Source: Onchocerca volvulus
Taxonomy: Eukaryota; Nematoda; Chromadorea; Rhabditida; Onchocercidae
Length of the DNA: 64,000 nucleotides
Direction of reading: 5' to 3'
Assembly (NCBI GenBank): GCA_000499405.2
Contig: HG738143.1
Coordinates: 124,001-188,000 of the forward strand
This document shows, in pieces, positions 49,794 through 62,289 of this stretch; the stretch's first letter is position 1, and the number at the start of each line of letters is the position of its first letter. The position numbers and the translations under genes are program-made. The notes beneath the pieces are model-generated. The model was not told the DNA's origin. It made no database searches and saw nothing but the letters and a program-made list of their open reading frames with translations.

Positions 49794-52660
49794 TTTAACT
49801 ATGGATAAAAATAAATAAATAGATTTTATGCTTGATTTAATTCTTACTATGCATTAAACACATGCTAAAGATTTCTAAATTTAAAGTTATTTCAAGAATT
49901 GATAAAATATGCTCTATATTTGTAAATGTCAAAATTAAAAAATTCGTATTTTCAACAAAAATTTTTTCAATTTAATTAATGCCAGTTTATTGAATGTTAG
50001 GCAAATGACTTTAGATTCAGATTTATTTGTTCCATTTACTTCCATTTATTTTATTCGCCGTTTATTGAATATTTTCGTAATGCCAAATTCAAATCCTTTT
50101 TTTTTTAAGTAGAAAACAAAAAATTGAAGTTTAACTTAAAAATAATTTGAAATAAAATAACAACCAAGAGAATTTTGAATGTTTGGTAGAATACCTCTTA
50201 AATGACCTATATATCTTATTCATTATTGTCATCGATTATCTCATTTTGTCACTTCAACTTTTTTTTTTATAAGTGAAAAGTGAAAAATTTCATCGTTTAA
50301 TTTTACAAATAATTTGAATTGAAACAATAGTAAACAAAATTTTATAAAATTTTTAATACTTGATGGAATACTTCTTAAAAAGTTCATGTATTTTATTTGT
50401 CTTATTTACCACCAATTATCGGTAAGACGAAAAGAAAATTTAATTAATTGTATATAGGAATATCGAAGGGATAAATAATTTCAAAGCGTTCAATGAGCCA
50501 CAAAAAATTTAAAAAGAAAAGGACTTCGAAGTGAGTTCAATTGCAATTCAATTTCTAGAACGATTCGACCGTAGTAGGAACGGTAATTTGATGTTCAACA
50601 GCACGAACGACAGTTTAACAATGAATCAATGATCATAGTCTTTAATCATAATCGTCTAAAAGCAGAAAAACAGAAAAAAAAAAATAATAAATAAATAAAA
50701 ATAAAAAAAAATGATGATGGAAAGAAAAAAAAGAACGAAAGTTACAAAGAGAAGATATGATTAAAAAGTATGAAAATTATATAACTACAAGCTTTTAGAC
50801 GATTTTCATCTTTAATTCTTACACATATTGTGTGTTCATTCCCTTACCATTATATATGCGCGATACAGTGTTATAATATCGCATAAGCCCAATGAAGATT
50901 ATTGTTGATCTAGCAGAGTCACAACAGCAAAACGAATCAATCTCCAATCAATAAATTACGAATAGACAAAAGATTCATTTCCGCGAAATCACAAAAATTT
51001 TGCGACACTAGTTGTCATCGTTTTCGCACCTCAGCTTCATTTTTTTTAATATGAATGAAAAATAAAAAATTTTGTAGTTTAATTTGCAAATAGTTTGAAA
51101 TGAAATAAATTTACTAGAAATTTGCGAAATTTTTGTTATTTAGAGGAATGCACTTGAAAAAATATCGCTTAAATGTCGAAAATCGTATGAATTTTCAAAA
51201 GTACATCGAAAATTGAATTAATATAATAATTAAAATTTTCGGCCTATATAACAAGTCATATTTTCGACTTCCATATTTCAACTAGCTGATCATGGCCAAA
51301 AATCGCTAATTTTAATGTATTTAAATTAAATTTACGCTGTATTAAATTTCCAATATTCAGCAATTTTAAGAGATAATCGATAATCCATTCTAATGTATTA
51401 CATATGTTCAGTAATTAAAGCTAATCAATATAATCTATTCTAAAGTATTGAATATTTTCAGTAATTAAAATAATTAATTACTTATTCAAATCTATTATAT
51501 ATTTTCAACAAGTAAAGATAATTTGCAATCTATTTTAAAATATTGCATATCTTTAGCAAATAAAGATTATCAATAATCCATTCTAACGTATTTACATATT
51601 TTTAAAAGTATGAACAATCAATAATTTCTTAAAGCACTATCTATCTTTAGCAAATAAAGGTAATCAATAATTTATTCGAAAATAAAATATTAATTATTTT
51701 CAACAATAAGGAAATAATTCTTTTTCGCAGCACTTTTTTTTTTTTTCAACAAATTGAAGTATATTATTAATTCAACACTACTGATAATTAAATATTAAAA
51801 TTCAGAGTGCTTTTCCTTCTTAATTTTTGCTAAATCATTCATTTATTATTGGCCAATGGATATATTCATACTACATATAATACTCGATAATTACTATTCA
51901 ATATAATTTAACGAGTAACTTTTCCCGCTTTTTTTTTTAAATTGCATTTTTATATTTTTCAATACAATTCGAATATATATTTGGATTTACTTATAATTTA
52001 AAATTATATTTAATTGTAATTTTTTTCATCGATTTCTTTATTTTGATGTCATTTTTGAAGATTGAAATATTTATGTTAAGAATAAAATCAGGAAAAAAGT
52101 TTTGCATTTGTTATTAGCAAATGAATATGATAACATTCCGTTCATCGACAAGAGAAAGATATAATGGTGATAAAATTTGTCAAAATATTAATTAATGAAA
52201 AATTAATACGATTAATTTAAGAATAATTTAAGATCATTAATTAATTTACTTTCAATTAAATTCAAACCAATATTTTATCCACAAAATAATTTTTTTTTTC
52301 TTTCTAGCCATTTTTCTTTTTTACCTTGTCTTTCTTCGTTTCCTTCTGCAACATATTTATTGGCTTTTTCGAAAGTTTACATAAATTTTACATTAATAAA
52401 ATTAAATTCCAATGAATAAATGTAGGATTTAAGAATTTACAAGCAAATTTAAATATTCAATTAAAATTTAAATATTCAATCATTTGAATTGTATTTATAA
52501 ATTCTAATCAAAAATTTCGAGAAATATTATCATCAATTAATGTATTTATGAAACATTCGATTATAAAAAAAAAAAAAATAATTTCTAAAAAAAAAAGAAA
52601 AAAGCACAATTTCTTTTGTGAATATTTCCAATTTACGATTGATTATTTTCTGATCTTCAA
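49794..52660. other. Intergenic region right of the Helitron, 3' flank of the GGARAF gene
   Basis: About 2.9 kb. A less AT-rich stretch at 50460-51040 includes a TATATATGCGCGATAC segment at about 50850-50866, but no exon could be supported; a 20-codon frame from the ATG at 50894 is too short to call. A tandem repeat lies at 51290-51720 (listed). The last part, 51720-52660, is low-complexity and includes the 3' flank of the minus-strand neuropeptide gene. Confidence 0.5.
51290..51720. repeat. Decayed tandem repeat, about 55 bp x7-8
   Basis: Units share TATT(A/G)(C/A)ATAT(C/T)TTTAGCAA(A)TAAAG(A)TAATC followed by AATAATC(C/T)ATTCTAA(A/C)GTATT. The copies at about 51380-51480 and 51540-51660 are clearest. 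Confidence 0.7.
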
Positions 52661-53900
52661 TTAATTATCAAAGTATTCATCGGAATTGTGCATTAATGAA
52701 CGTCTTTTATAAAACGGCGAACCATCGATAAATCTGAAATTAAATTTAATCAAAATTTTCAAATAACCATTTGCTAATTAGTTATTATAAAACAAATTAC
52801 CGGAACAAAATTTCAATAAAATTGATATTTTTTTTCATTTTCAAAATTAAAAAACTTTAAATTTCAATCAATATTTCAGAAATTACTTTTTTTTTTTTTT
52901 TTTTTGTTGATTGTTATAAATTAATTCGTTAGTTTAACAGACAAATTTAGATTCTTATCATATCTTTTATTTATTTATTATTTTTTTTTTTTGTTTACTT
53001 ATCCAAATGTTTATTTTTATACGAATTCTTATGTTTGATCTTATATATCATTTTTTTTTTTTTTTGCATACTAATTCTTATATATCATATCTTCTATTTT
53101 TTCGTTTTGTAAACTTAATTTTACATTATGGCATTGCTAAAAATAAAATTAGAAAACGTGAAAAACCTGTACTTCCCGTTTAGGCTTAGACTTAGGCCTA
53201 GGCTTAATTTTACATCATGCATTGCTAAAAATAGAAATAGAAAACGTGAAAAACGTGTCCTTCCCGTTCCCAAAATTAGAAAACGTGAGAAACGTGTCCT
53301 TCCCGTTCCCAAATTTAGAAAACGTGAAAAACGTGTACTTTTCGTCTGTAAATTTAATTTTACATTATGGCATTGTTACAAATTGAAGTTAGAAAACGTG
53401 AAAAACGTATACTTTCCGTTTCCAGCATTTTCACTCAAATACGCATAGAACGGATGTCCACCACCACGTTTCGGTTGTTGATAGTAGTAGTAGTATGGTG
53501 ACAATGTTTGATGTCGTTTAATGCTTGGATAGAAAAGTTGTTCATAATTATTTGGTTTCATTGGACCAAATGCTCGTGCACCACCACGTTTATAAATCAC
53601 ATATGGTTGTCTAGAAAAAAAAAAGTTTTTTTTTAAATAAGTAAAATTTTTATTTAAAAATTTAAAATTTTAGAAAATCAAAAACGATTGCGATGTAGAT
53701 GATTATCAATCGGGGAAAATTAAGAAAGTTAAACTTTAAAAAACTTAAAAAAAAAAACTTAATTGTGAAATAGAAAAATAATTATTACCATTTTTCTACT
53801 TGTAATGTTTATTATGAAATAATAATTTATTATTATCAATTTTTTACTCATATATTTTACTTATTTATAGTATTATGTATAATTAGGAATATGTGATTTC

Positions 53901-53963
<63 letters not shown>

Positions 53964-56900
53964 CAACAATAACAATATTAATAATAGTAATATTATCACT
54001 ATTTTGCTTTTTTTTAATTTTTTTTTTGCCCATGACATTATTCTAGCAAATTTTAATGATAATATTATCAAACAGTTAATTGATAAAATAGAATTTTTTT
54101 CTATTTTTTGGAATTTCTGATAATTTTGCCAATCCAACCATAAATGATCTCATATTCCGAATTATTATTTTTCCGGAAAAACGTAAAATTTAAGAAAAAT
54201 TGATAAAAGAACAAGGAAGAAATAAAGATTAAATAATTGTTAAAAAAAAAAGAACAAAGATTTATCTTTTTTTTTTTTTTTTGATATTTTATCACTAATA
54301 ATTTACTTTTCAAAATCATCCATTTCCGGATTGCTGAAGAATTGTTGATGTCCTTTATCATTATGATCATCACCTAAAATATATAAAATTTGAATTAGAA
54401 AAATGAAAATTTTATGATTTCGTTAAATTTGTTATTAATTAATTTATTTATTTTTGGATTTATTATAAAGAAAAAAATGAAAAAAATTGTTTTTTTAGTT
54501 CATAAAATTTCAGCTATTTTCATATTTTCAATTATCGTAATTGTTCGATCGAGAAAATGTGAATGAATTTTTAGATATTTTCAATTTCAACAAATTTGAA
54601 ATATACATGAAGTGAATTAAATTTTCTTCTAGCAATTTATGAAATAAATTAAATCTTCATAAATCAAGCTAACTAACTAACTAGTTTGAAAAATGAATAA
54701 AAATTTTATCCACAATGCTTGATTATGTTGACATTTTTGAATAAAATAGAATAAAGAAAATGTGTAGTCAACAAAATAAAAAAAAAAAATTAAATTTTCA
54801 AAAAGCGAAATAACAAAAATGAAAAATTGGAATTTAAAAGAGAAAAATCTTTTTTTTTTAAATTCTATTTAAAAAATTTTAAAAAAATGCACGAAATTTT
54901 AAAAATGCATAAAATGTAAAATTTTCTTCAAAGATGGCTAATTTTAAAAGTTGTTTTCAGGATTATTTAGAGTGCTTTTTTTTTTATTTTTCTTTTCGAA
55001 AGGAATTTAATTTTTTTTATTAAATAAAATATTTTATTTCAATTGTTTGATTTACTTCAAATATTTTCGATCAATAATTTGTTTTAATGTGACATAAATT
55101 ATTTGGCTTTGCTTGTTTAATGGATGCAAAAATTCAGTGTAATAAAATTTTATATCATTCATTTTGATTTCATTTTTTATGCGACCGTTTTTCATTTACT
55201 TCCAATTCAATTTTATGTTCGTATTTAAATTTAAAATTCAAATTTTATTCGATTTTTTGCTTTTTCTGTTCCTTCGGCGGTGAACATGAAATGATATTCG
55301 TTTTAAAAAAAATTTCTTTAATTTAATCGAAAAACCGAATCTCACATTTAGAAATGTAATGGGACAAAATATTCCTGCGAATTTAATTTTTTCTGATAAA
55401 ATTTTTTTAGAAAAAAAAAAACTAAAAAGTATCGTTTTTAGAAATAATTAATTCGTAAATTTACTTCACATTTATAGTTATTATTAAATTTTCTTAATTC
55501 AATAAATATAAATAATTAATTTAATTGCACATTTTTTTTTTTTAGAAAAATAAACTTTCATATAATTACTTATAATTTTGAAAAAAAATTTATTGAAAAA
55601 TTCAATTTTAATTTGTTTCTAAATAATTGCATGAAAAATGTTATCAAAAATATCAAACATAGATTTATTGTAAAATTAAATTTGAATTTGAAAAAATTTA
55701 ATTTTTATTCAATAATATTAATTATTTTAAAAGAATGATGAAAATTTCCTTATCATTTCAATAATTTTTGAATACCTAAATTTTTGAAAAAAATAATTCT
55801 ATTCGTTACTTTCATTTATTTCATGCTTGATTAAATTGAATATTTTTATTGATTTTATTTTTTTACTTGAATTTATAAAGCATCTAATAATCAAAATTTT
55901 TGAATTTTGTTAATTTAAAATTTGACATTAAATAAAATACTTAATTTCGAAATTTGAAATAGATAATATATTGTTTTCTGTAAAATAATAGATAATAAAA
56001 TGATAAAATTGAAGATTAGAAAAACTCATTTGCAAATTTTATCAATCAAAGATTATCGAATAATTCCTGATAGTGTCACTATCAGTAAATTATCAAATAG
56101 TTAAATTGATATTATTATCATCCACTATCACTATCAGAATTATCATTTTCTTACTAATTATATATTGTTACTATCAATAATCATCATTTTTTTTATCACT
56201 ATGCAACTATCATCATCAATAATCATTATTTTCTTTACTATTATATATTAAGATCAATAATCGTTATTTTCTTTGATATTATAAATTACAATTATCAATC
56301 ATTATCATTTTCCTTTCCTCTTACACACTTTCGTTATCAATAATCATCATTTTCTTCACTTTTATATAACTATCACAACAAAAATCGTTATTTTCATCAT
56401 CAATAATCGTTGTTTTTCATTCATCATCAAAAATCGCTCTTTTCATTTATCATCAAAAATCGCTATTTTACATTCATCATCAAAAATCGTTATTTTCATT
56501 CATCATCAAAAATCGCTGTTTTTGTTTCTCTTATCATCATAAATATCATCATTTGTTATTTCAATTTTTCAAAGTCGAAGACTTATTGAAGAAATTTCAG
56601 GCGAGTAGTTATTCGGAATGACAATTTCCAAGAAAATCTCTCAAGGGATTTGCTTTAGATTGGAAAAAAAAAAAAAAAAAAAAAGCCAAAAAAGAAATTA
56701 AAAAAAAACAGAAAAATAAATAAATAAAAAAAAAAAAAGAAAATAGAAAATTGGTTGTAGTTTTTTAAACCTTCGTAGATCAAAAATATTTTCTTTTCTT
56801 GGCAACAAAATATACCAAAAATTTTCGGCAAAATTTTTTTTTAAATTTTTTTTTTTTTTTTTGAAATAAACATAACTTTTTTAACAGATTAAACATGCCA

Positions 56901-59083
56901 ATTTTCAAAACATTTAGCAAATTTTACCATTTTTCTTAACTGTACTAGTTTAAAAAAATGTAAATTTTTGAAAAATTCAAAATAATTTGATTAATTTTAT
57001 CAGTAAAATTCGTGCAAAAATTTAATTATCCACCAAAAATAATTCAAATTAAATGGTAAAAAATTAAATCGATAATTTCATGCTCGTTTTGCAAATTTTA
57101 ATACTAAATCATAATAAAAATGAAATAATAAATCAGTAATTAAAAACTATTTTACTAAATAAAATATCGAAATGAATTGAATTGTTTCTATGAATCGAGA
57201 GGAAAAAGGAAGCAAAAAAAAAAAAAAATGATAATTAGTAAATGTTAAACAAACATTTTCCAACATTTTAAAATAAAATTGTCAACTTATTTTTTTTTTT
57301 TTTTTGTTGACAATTTTGAAATTTTAGCGCTGACAAATTTAGAGCGAAGATTAAAAAAAAAAAAAAACAAAAAAAGAAAAAAAGAAGAAAAAACGAAAAA
57401 GATTGTCAGGAAATGATGTTTTTTCTCATCCTAGAAAAAGATCAAATTGACAATGAAATTTTCGCTTTCATTTCATTTTACAATTTGATCGCTAAAAATG
57501 TTGTCGTAAAGAAAGAAAATTTTGATAAAACGATCGATTAAATAAAATTTAATTTAATATAAATAACATTTTTGGACAAAATTGATCCGCAAATTTGTCA
57601 AAATTTCATCAATAACTTATGATTTCAGAAAAGTAAGTTAAAATATCAAAAAATAAATCAAAACTAAATTTATTACAATAATTAAAATATTTGAGATTGA
57701 GAGTGACAAGAAAATTGATTTGAAAATCAAATAGAGAATAATTTTTCTAGTCGGATTATTTTTTAAAATTGATCAAAATTTGAAATTTATTTTCCAATTT
57801 TTGCAAATTTAAAATGCTGCAATGAAATTGATCAATCTTTCAACTTGTTTACTGCTTCAATTATTTAAATTTTCTAAGAAATTTTTGGTTAACTAAAAAA
57901 AAAAAAAAAAAAAAAAAGAAGTAAATAGGATTTGAAAACATGCTTTTTGAATGGAAGAAATTTAAAGAATTGAAATTTCCGAAAAACAAGCCAGAAAAAA
58001 AACCGAATAATTCGATATATTAAAATAAGGAAAACAGGAAAAAAAAGGAAAATAGTCTAAAACAATGCTAAAATTAAAATGAACAAATTTAAAAAATCGT
58101 AAATTAAAAATAGGAAAATTCCAAAAATTTCTTAGCCATTTCGTATTGCGAAAAGTTTTTTTTAATTTTTGAAAAATACGAATTAAAATTGTAATGTGAA
58201 AGCAAAATTTAAGAAATTGACGGAAAAGAGACAAAAATATGTTTAAAATTAAAAAAGAAAAGTTAATAAATTGAAAAGAAGAAATGAAAATCTTTGTTAA
58301 AGGTTAAAAAAAAAACGGAATTTTTGTTAAAATTATAATATTTTAAATCAAAATTAGTACTGAAATTCTATATCTAATATTTATGATAATTCAAAAACCA
58401 ACTTAAAACATTTTAAATAAATATACTTCAAGAAACAGTTTAAAAAATATCTCCAACTTAAGTATTTCAAGAATTAATTTAAAGTATTCTAGTTTAAGAT
58501 GCTTCAAGAATAAGCTTAGGAAGCATTTCTAATTTATGATACTTAAAAACTTAAATTATATCCAGCTTATGACATTTAAAAAATCATTTTAAAGCATCAT
58601 CAACTTATTGATACTTGAAGAATCGATTTAAAACATTTCCAATTTATGATTTGTCAAGCATTAATTTATTAATTTAAGATATTCTCAATTTCCGATATTT
58701 CAGAAATCAGATGTGTTTTTGGAAAAAAATAAAAATAAAAAATTGATAAAAAAAATAATTTTAATAATTTTCACTTTCTATGCCTATTTTTATTTATTTA
58801 CTTTTTTTAGATATTAATTTAAGATTTTTTTTCAAATTTTTTCTTGTTTTAAATATTGATTTAATGAGATAAAAACATTTCATTCGACTTTCAAATAATT
58901 TCTGATATTACAATCCTCAATTTCTGATATTTCAAGAATTCAAATTAAAAAAAAGTTTTAAAATTATTTTAGTAAAAAAAAATTTTTTATAAAATAAACC
59001 TTTTTTCTCCTTTCGTACTTACCGTATGCAAATGTAATCAAATAAAAGATTGTCGAATGAAGGAATAATTTCATTGTTAACAT
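52661..59083 (-). CDS. GGARAF-type (NLP-9/NLP-21-like) neuropeptide precursor (four exons)
   Basis: Exons on the minus strand: 59023-59083, 54307-54373, 53413-53610 and 52661-52733. Every join keeps phase; 132 residues, stop TAA at 52661-52663. Exon 1 encodes a signal peptide (MLTMKLFLHSTIFYLITFAY); a second ATG three codons in is possible. KR sites at residues 48-49, 72-73, 88-89 and after GSPFY cut the chain into an acidic spacer, a peptide beginning GGARAFGPMKPNN, one beginning HQTLSPYYYYY, one beginning GGGHPFYAYLSENAGN, and a C-terminal RSLMHNSDEYFDN. The GGARAF/GGGxxF starts and the 'FY-Y--NAGN' phrase resemble C. elegans NLP-9 and NLP-21 peptides. These are non-amidated, and no Gly precedes a KR here either. 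Intron 1 is 4.6 kb. If the donor at 53412 is ignored, exon 3 reads on to a stop at 53376; splicing to the 73-nt last exon is preferred because phase fits and another KR site is gained. A tandem array begins at that donor. Confidence 0.85.
53119..53425. repeat. Compound tandem repeat running over the exon-3 splice donor of the GGARAF gene
   Basis: Units of about 38 bp (plus strand: TTAGAAAACGTGAAAAACGT, then GTNCTTCCCGTTCCCAAA) occur at about 53150, 53239, 53277, 53317 and 53392. They are mixed with a longer unit (AATTTTACAT(T/C)ATGGCATTG at 53119, 53208 and 53352). The last unit is the gene's own donor region and the end of exon 3. The array sits inside intron 3. Confidence 0.85.
53901..53962. 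repeat. (AAT)n microsatellite
   Basis: About 20 AAT units, in intron 2 of the GGARAF-type gene. Source of poly-Ile and poly-Asn spurious frames. Confidence 0.95.
56390..56530. repeat. Minisatellite, about 22-bp units (TTCATCATCAAAAATCG)
   Basis: Six or so copies of CATTCATCATCAAAAATCG(C/T)TNTTTT in tandem, preceded by looser copies (ATCAATAATCATNATTTTC) from about 56090. In intron 1 of the GGARAF-type gene. Confidence 0.85.
58370..58710. repeat. Decayed tandem repeat, about 46 bp x7
   Basis: Units share TTTATGATA(T)TT(C/A)AA(G)AATCA(A)TTTAAA and GCATTTCCAA(C/T)TTA. Copies near 58440, 58490, 58540, 58585, 58630 and 58680. In intron 1 of the GGARAF-type gene. Confidence 0.7.
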
Positions 59084-59904
59084 AATCAAGCCAATTCTGA
59101 TCAGTAATCGAAAATTGTTTACTAGAAATGAATAAATTAATTTTAATTCTTGAATAATTAATCAACCGGATTACGAATGAAAAATAATTCATTAATTATT
59201 TACATAATAATTGCAGAAATAGAAAATTTAATTGAATCATTTTAATTTCTAAGTTTAATTCCTTTAATTCTTTTTTCTTTTTTTTTTTTCAAATTTTAAT
59301 TTTAATCAGAAAACAAAAACTGCTTAGAAAGAAAGTGATAAGTTCGGAAGAAATCTAGGTGATTAACAATGATTAAGATAAAAAACGAAATTGACTAATT
59401 GTTTACAAATAGTTGGAAAAATTAAAACGTTAAATTAAATTAATTTTTAATTCTAAACTTCAATTTCTTATTTTTAACTTTCTTTCTATTATTTTTTTTT
59501 ACTTCAAATTTCCAAATTTCAATTTCAAGTAAAAAAAAAAAAAAAAAACAAATTGGATTTTAATAATTGATTAATCTAATTACAAAAGAAAGAAAAACTA
59601 ATTCACTAATTATTTAAAAAGTTTAATTTAAATCCTAAATTTTTTAAAATTTCTACTCTTAATTTCGTTCAAATTTTAAGTTTTTAAATAAAATAAACTT
59701 GAATTTAAAGAAAAGGATAAGTTAGGGATGAAATGAAGAGGAAAATTTGACAAAGTTAAATAAACAAAATAAAACTACACGCATTTCGCCGTATCACACA
59801 CATCATCATCATCAATTATCCGATGGATGAAAATAAAAATCGAGCATTTTGGATAAAATTAGAATTTCCAATGCAACTTTACCAACTTTACCAAGTTTCT
59901 TTAA

Positions 59905-60185
59905 TCTTTCATTCATTTTTCATTCACTCCTCCTCCTCTTCCTCCTTCTTCCTCCTCCTTTTCCTTCATTCATTCCTCTTCTTCGCTCCTTTTACTCCAT
60001 TTATTCCTCTTCCTCCTCCTTCTCCTTCTCCTCTCCATTCATTCCTCTTTCACCCTCCTTTAACTTCATTCATTCCTCTTCCTCTTTCTTCTCTTTCATT
60101 CATTCCTCTTCCTCCTCCTTCTCCTCTTCATTCATTCCACTTCCTCCTCCTTCCTCTTCATCCATTCCTCTTCCTCTTTCGTCAT
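59905..60185. repeat. Long pyrimidine tract with TTCATTCCTCTTCCTCC units
   Basis: About 270 bases nearly free of G on the plus strand and poor in A. It is built from TTCATTCATTCCTCTTCCTCC-like units of variable length. Two overlapping frames of about 120 codons (Pro/Ser/Phe/Leu-rich) result from the repeat and are not regarded as genes. Confidence 0.9.
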
Positions 60186-60341
60186 TTTCGTTAGTCAATT
60201 CGATTAAGTTAAGCTAAAAACAAATTTATTCCAAACTTATATCGTATATAGAGCTCCAAAACTTTTTACTCTTTTCTTTTTCATTTTAAACAATTTTTAT
60301 CTATCCACCTAATTTCGTCATAAATTATTGTCATTATGAAT

Positions 60342-60352
60342 ATTATTATTAC

Positions 60353-60436
<84 letters not shown>

Positions 60437-60437
60437 N

Positions 60438-60468
<31 letters not shown>
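60342..60468. repeat. (TTA)n run, ambiguous base and poly-A
   Basis: About 30 TTA units end at a single N (60437), followed directly by TAA and some 30 A. The junction of two simple repeats at an ambiguous base is a likely assembly join or collapsed repeat. Confidence 0.9.
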
Positions 60469-60470
<2 letters not shown>

Positions 60471-60719
60471 AAAAGATTGTTAAATTTCAATGTTAAACAA
60501 TCTATCATTTTTGGTAGTAATTATAACATTTTCATGTTATAATTAAAATTTATCACTTTTTCCTCGAAGATATTTGAAATATTTTATAATATTTAAAAAA
60601 TTTTTTATCCTTAAAAAGATTCTATTTCTGATTTTCATATAAAAAGGAAAAATTGAAAATAAATTAGTTAATTAATCGTTAAATAGAAATTTAGTGCGAA
60701 AAATTGTTTCATTGAATAA

Positions 60720-61120
60720 TTTGGAAAGAAATGAAATATCGGAAATCAGAAACTGAAAAATTACATTCAAACTCAAAAAAATGAAATCCAAAGAAAAAAA
60801 AAGGAAAAATTGGAAATAATAAATGAAAAAAAAGAACGAAAGAATGAAATTTTGCAAAGAATTAATTAAAGTATTTGAATAATACCTGAATTATTTTAAT
60901 TTTCTTCACGAATTTTTTCCGTTTTCCTGCAGGAATATTGTCCTATTTTATTATTAATTATTAATTAAAATAATTTTTCAATCCTGAATGAAATGAAATA
61001 TCGGGAATGAATAAATGAAAGATTGAAAAAAAGAGGAAGAATCAGAAATGATAAATGAAGAAAACGAAAGGATGAATTTTGTGAGAATTAATAAAAACAT
61101 TTGAATAATATTTCAATTAT
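60720..61120. repeat. Diverged direct duplication, about 260 bp apart
   Basis: GAAATGAAATATCGG(A/G)AAT, then GATGAA/GAAAATG..., (A)ACGAAAG(A/G)ATGAA(A)TTTTG and ATTTGAATAATA occur in the same order from about 60725 and from about 60985. Confidence 0.7.
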
Positions 61121-62289
61121 TAGATTTTTTTTTTTTTTAACAAATTTTTTCTCTTTCTCTCTAAAAATATTTTCATTTATATGTGTTTTTTAAAAAATTG
61201 GAAATGAAATAAATATTAATACAATTATTATCTAATATTGAAGATTAGCGAGGAATTTATAATTTTTATAAAAATATTGAATAAAATTTAATCGAAAAAA
61301 AATTTGATGCAAAAAATTAAAAATACAAAATTTGTAAAAAATGAAATATATGATCAATGAACAAAATTATACTTAAATACTCTTTATTTTGAATTTGAAA
61401 AAAAAAATTCAAATAAAAAAAAAAAAAAGAAATATATTTTCAATAAATTTGTATTGTTCGCTAAATTCATGCGATATTTTTCAAATAAATATAATCGTTA
61501 TTAGCGAAATAAAAATGGAAAATAATAGTTGAAAAATTGCTATCAAACTTTAATTATTATAATTTTCTTCTTTTTTTTTCTTAAAAAAGAAATTAAATTA
61601 AGCAGATGTAAATATTAACCTTAAATTTGATACTTAAACAGAATTTTAATTTCTATTCTCGAATTTATTATTCTTCTACTTCCTTCGTTATTTAATTTTT
61701 TTTTTTTTTCCTTTTCAATTTGAACAAACTAGAGAATTTTTTTCAGGTAAATTATGGTAATTTACAGTAATTTTTTACGGTAATTATTAAAACTCGAAGA
61801 GTTCTGTAATTTATAAACTTTTTCATTACTGAATACGAATTTTAGGGCAATTTTTAAAGTTTGTATAATTTAGTGAAAATTGAATGGCGAAGGATAAATT
61901 GGAAAATAGAAATTAAAATATCTATCCAAATATTAAATTTAAAATTAAAGTATTATTTCCATTGTTTCTTTCTTTTAAAATTAGACTAGTGTACATATAT
62001 ATTAAAGGAATCAAAATTAAAAAAATAAGTTTTTAAAATCTGAAAAATCTATGGAATAAATATTTCAAATTTATTAATTCATAAATTCCATCCGAAATTT
62101 TCAACCCAATAATTTTAAGTATTTTATATCAAAAAATGATTTTTAGAATTAAAATAAATCATTTCAAAGATTCCATTCAATTCTCATCCCTATAATTTTA
62201 ATATTTTGAAGATCGAAAAAAATTACTATTTATTTGATAATTAAAGTTATGAGTAAAATCAAGTAAAAAAAATTTAAAATTATTTTGAT

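Larger units (their letters stand above)
54374..59022 (-). other. Large first intron (4.65 kb) of the GGARAF-type gene
   Basis: Bounded by GTAAGT (59022 downward) and TTTTAG (ending 54374). The content is AT-rich with a TTCATCATCAAAAATCG minisatellite (56390-56530), a decayed repeat (58370-58710), poly-A runs, and a small palindrome, CTGATAGTGTCACTATCAG, at about 56067-56085. No other exon is recognised. Its size is notable next to introns of 0.2-1.1 kb elsewhere in the window and suggests regulatory content or simple repeat growth. Confidence 0.6.

Noticed and set aside
53376..53412. Extension of GGARAF exon 3 to the stop at 53376 (TFFTFSNFNL tail)
   Set aside because: The tail is translated tandem-array sequence, while the donor at 53412 joins in phase to a convincing terminal exon.
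53128..53448. 106-codon plus-strand frame with EKRVLPVP repeats
   Set aside because: It is the reverse strand of the intronic tandem array and exon 3 of the GGARAF gene; the basic repeats follow from the array sequence.
59823..60217. Two overlapping Pro/Ser/Phe-rich frames of about 120 codons
   Set aside because: Produced by the pyrimidine tract, which lacks stop codons in two frames; low complexity only.
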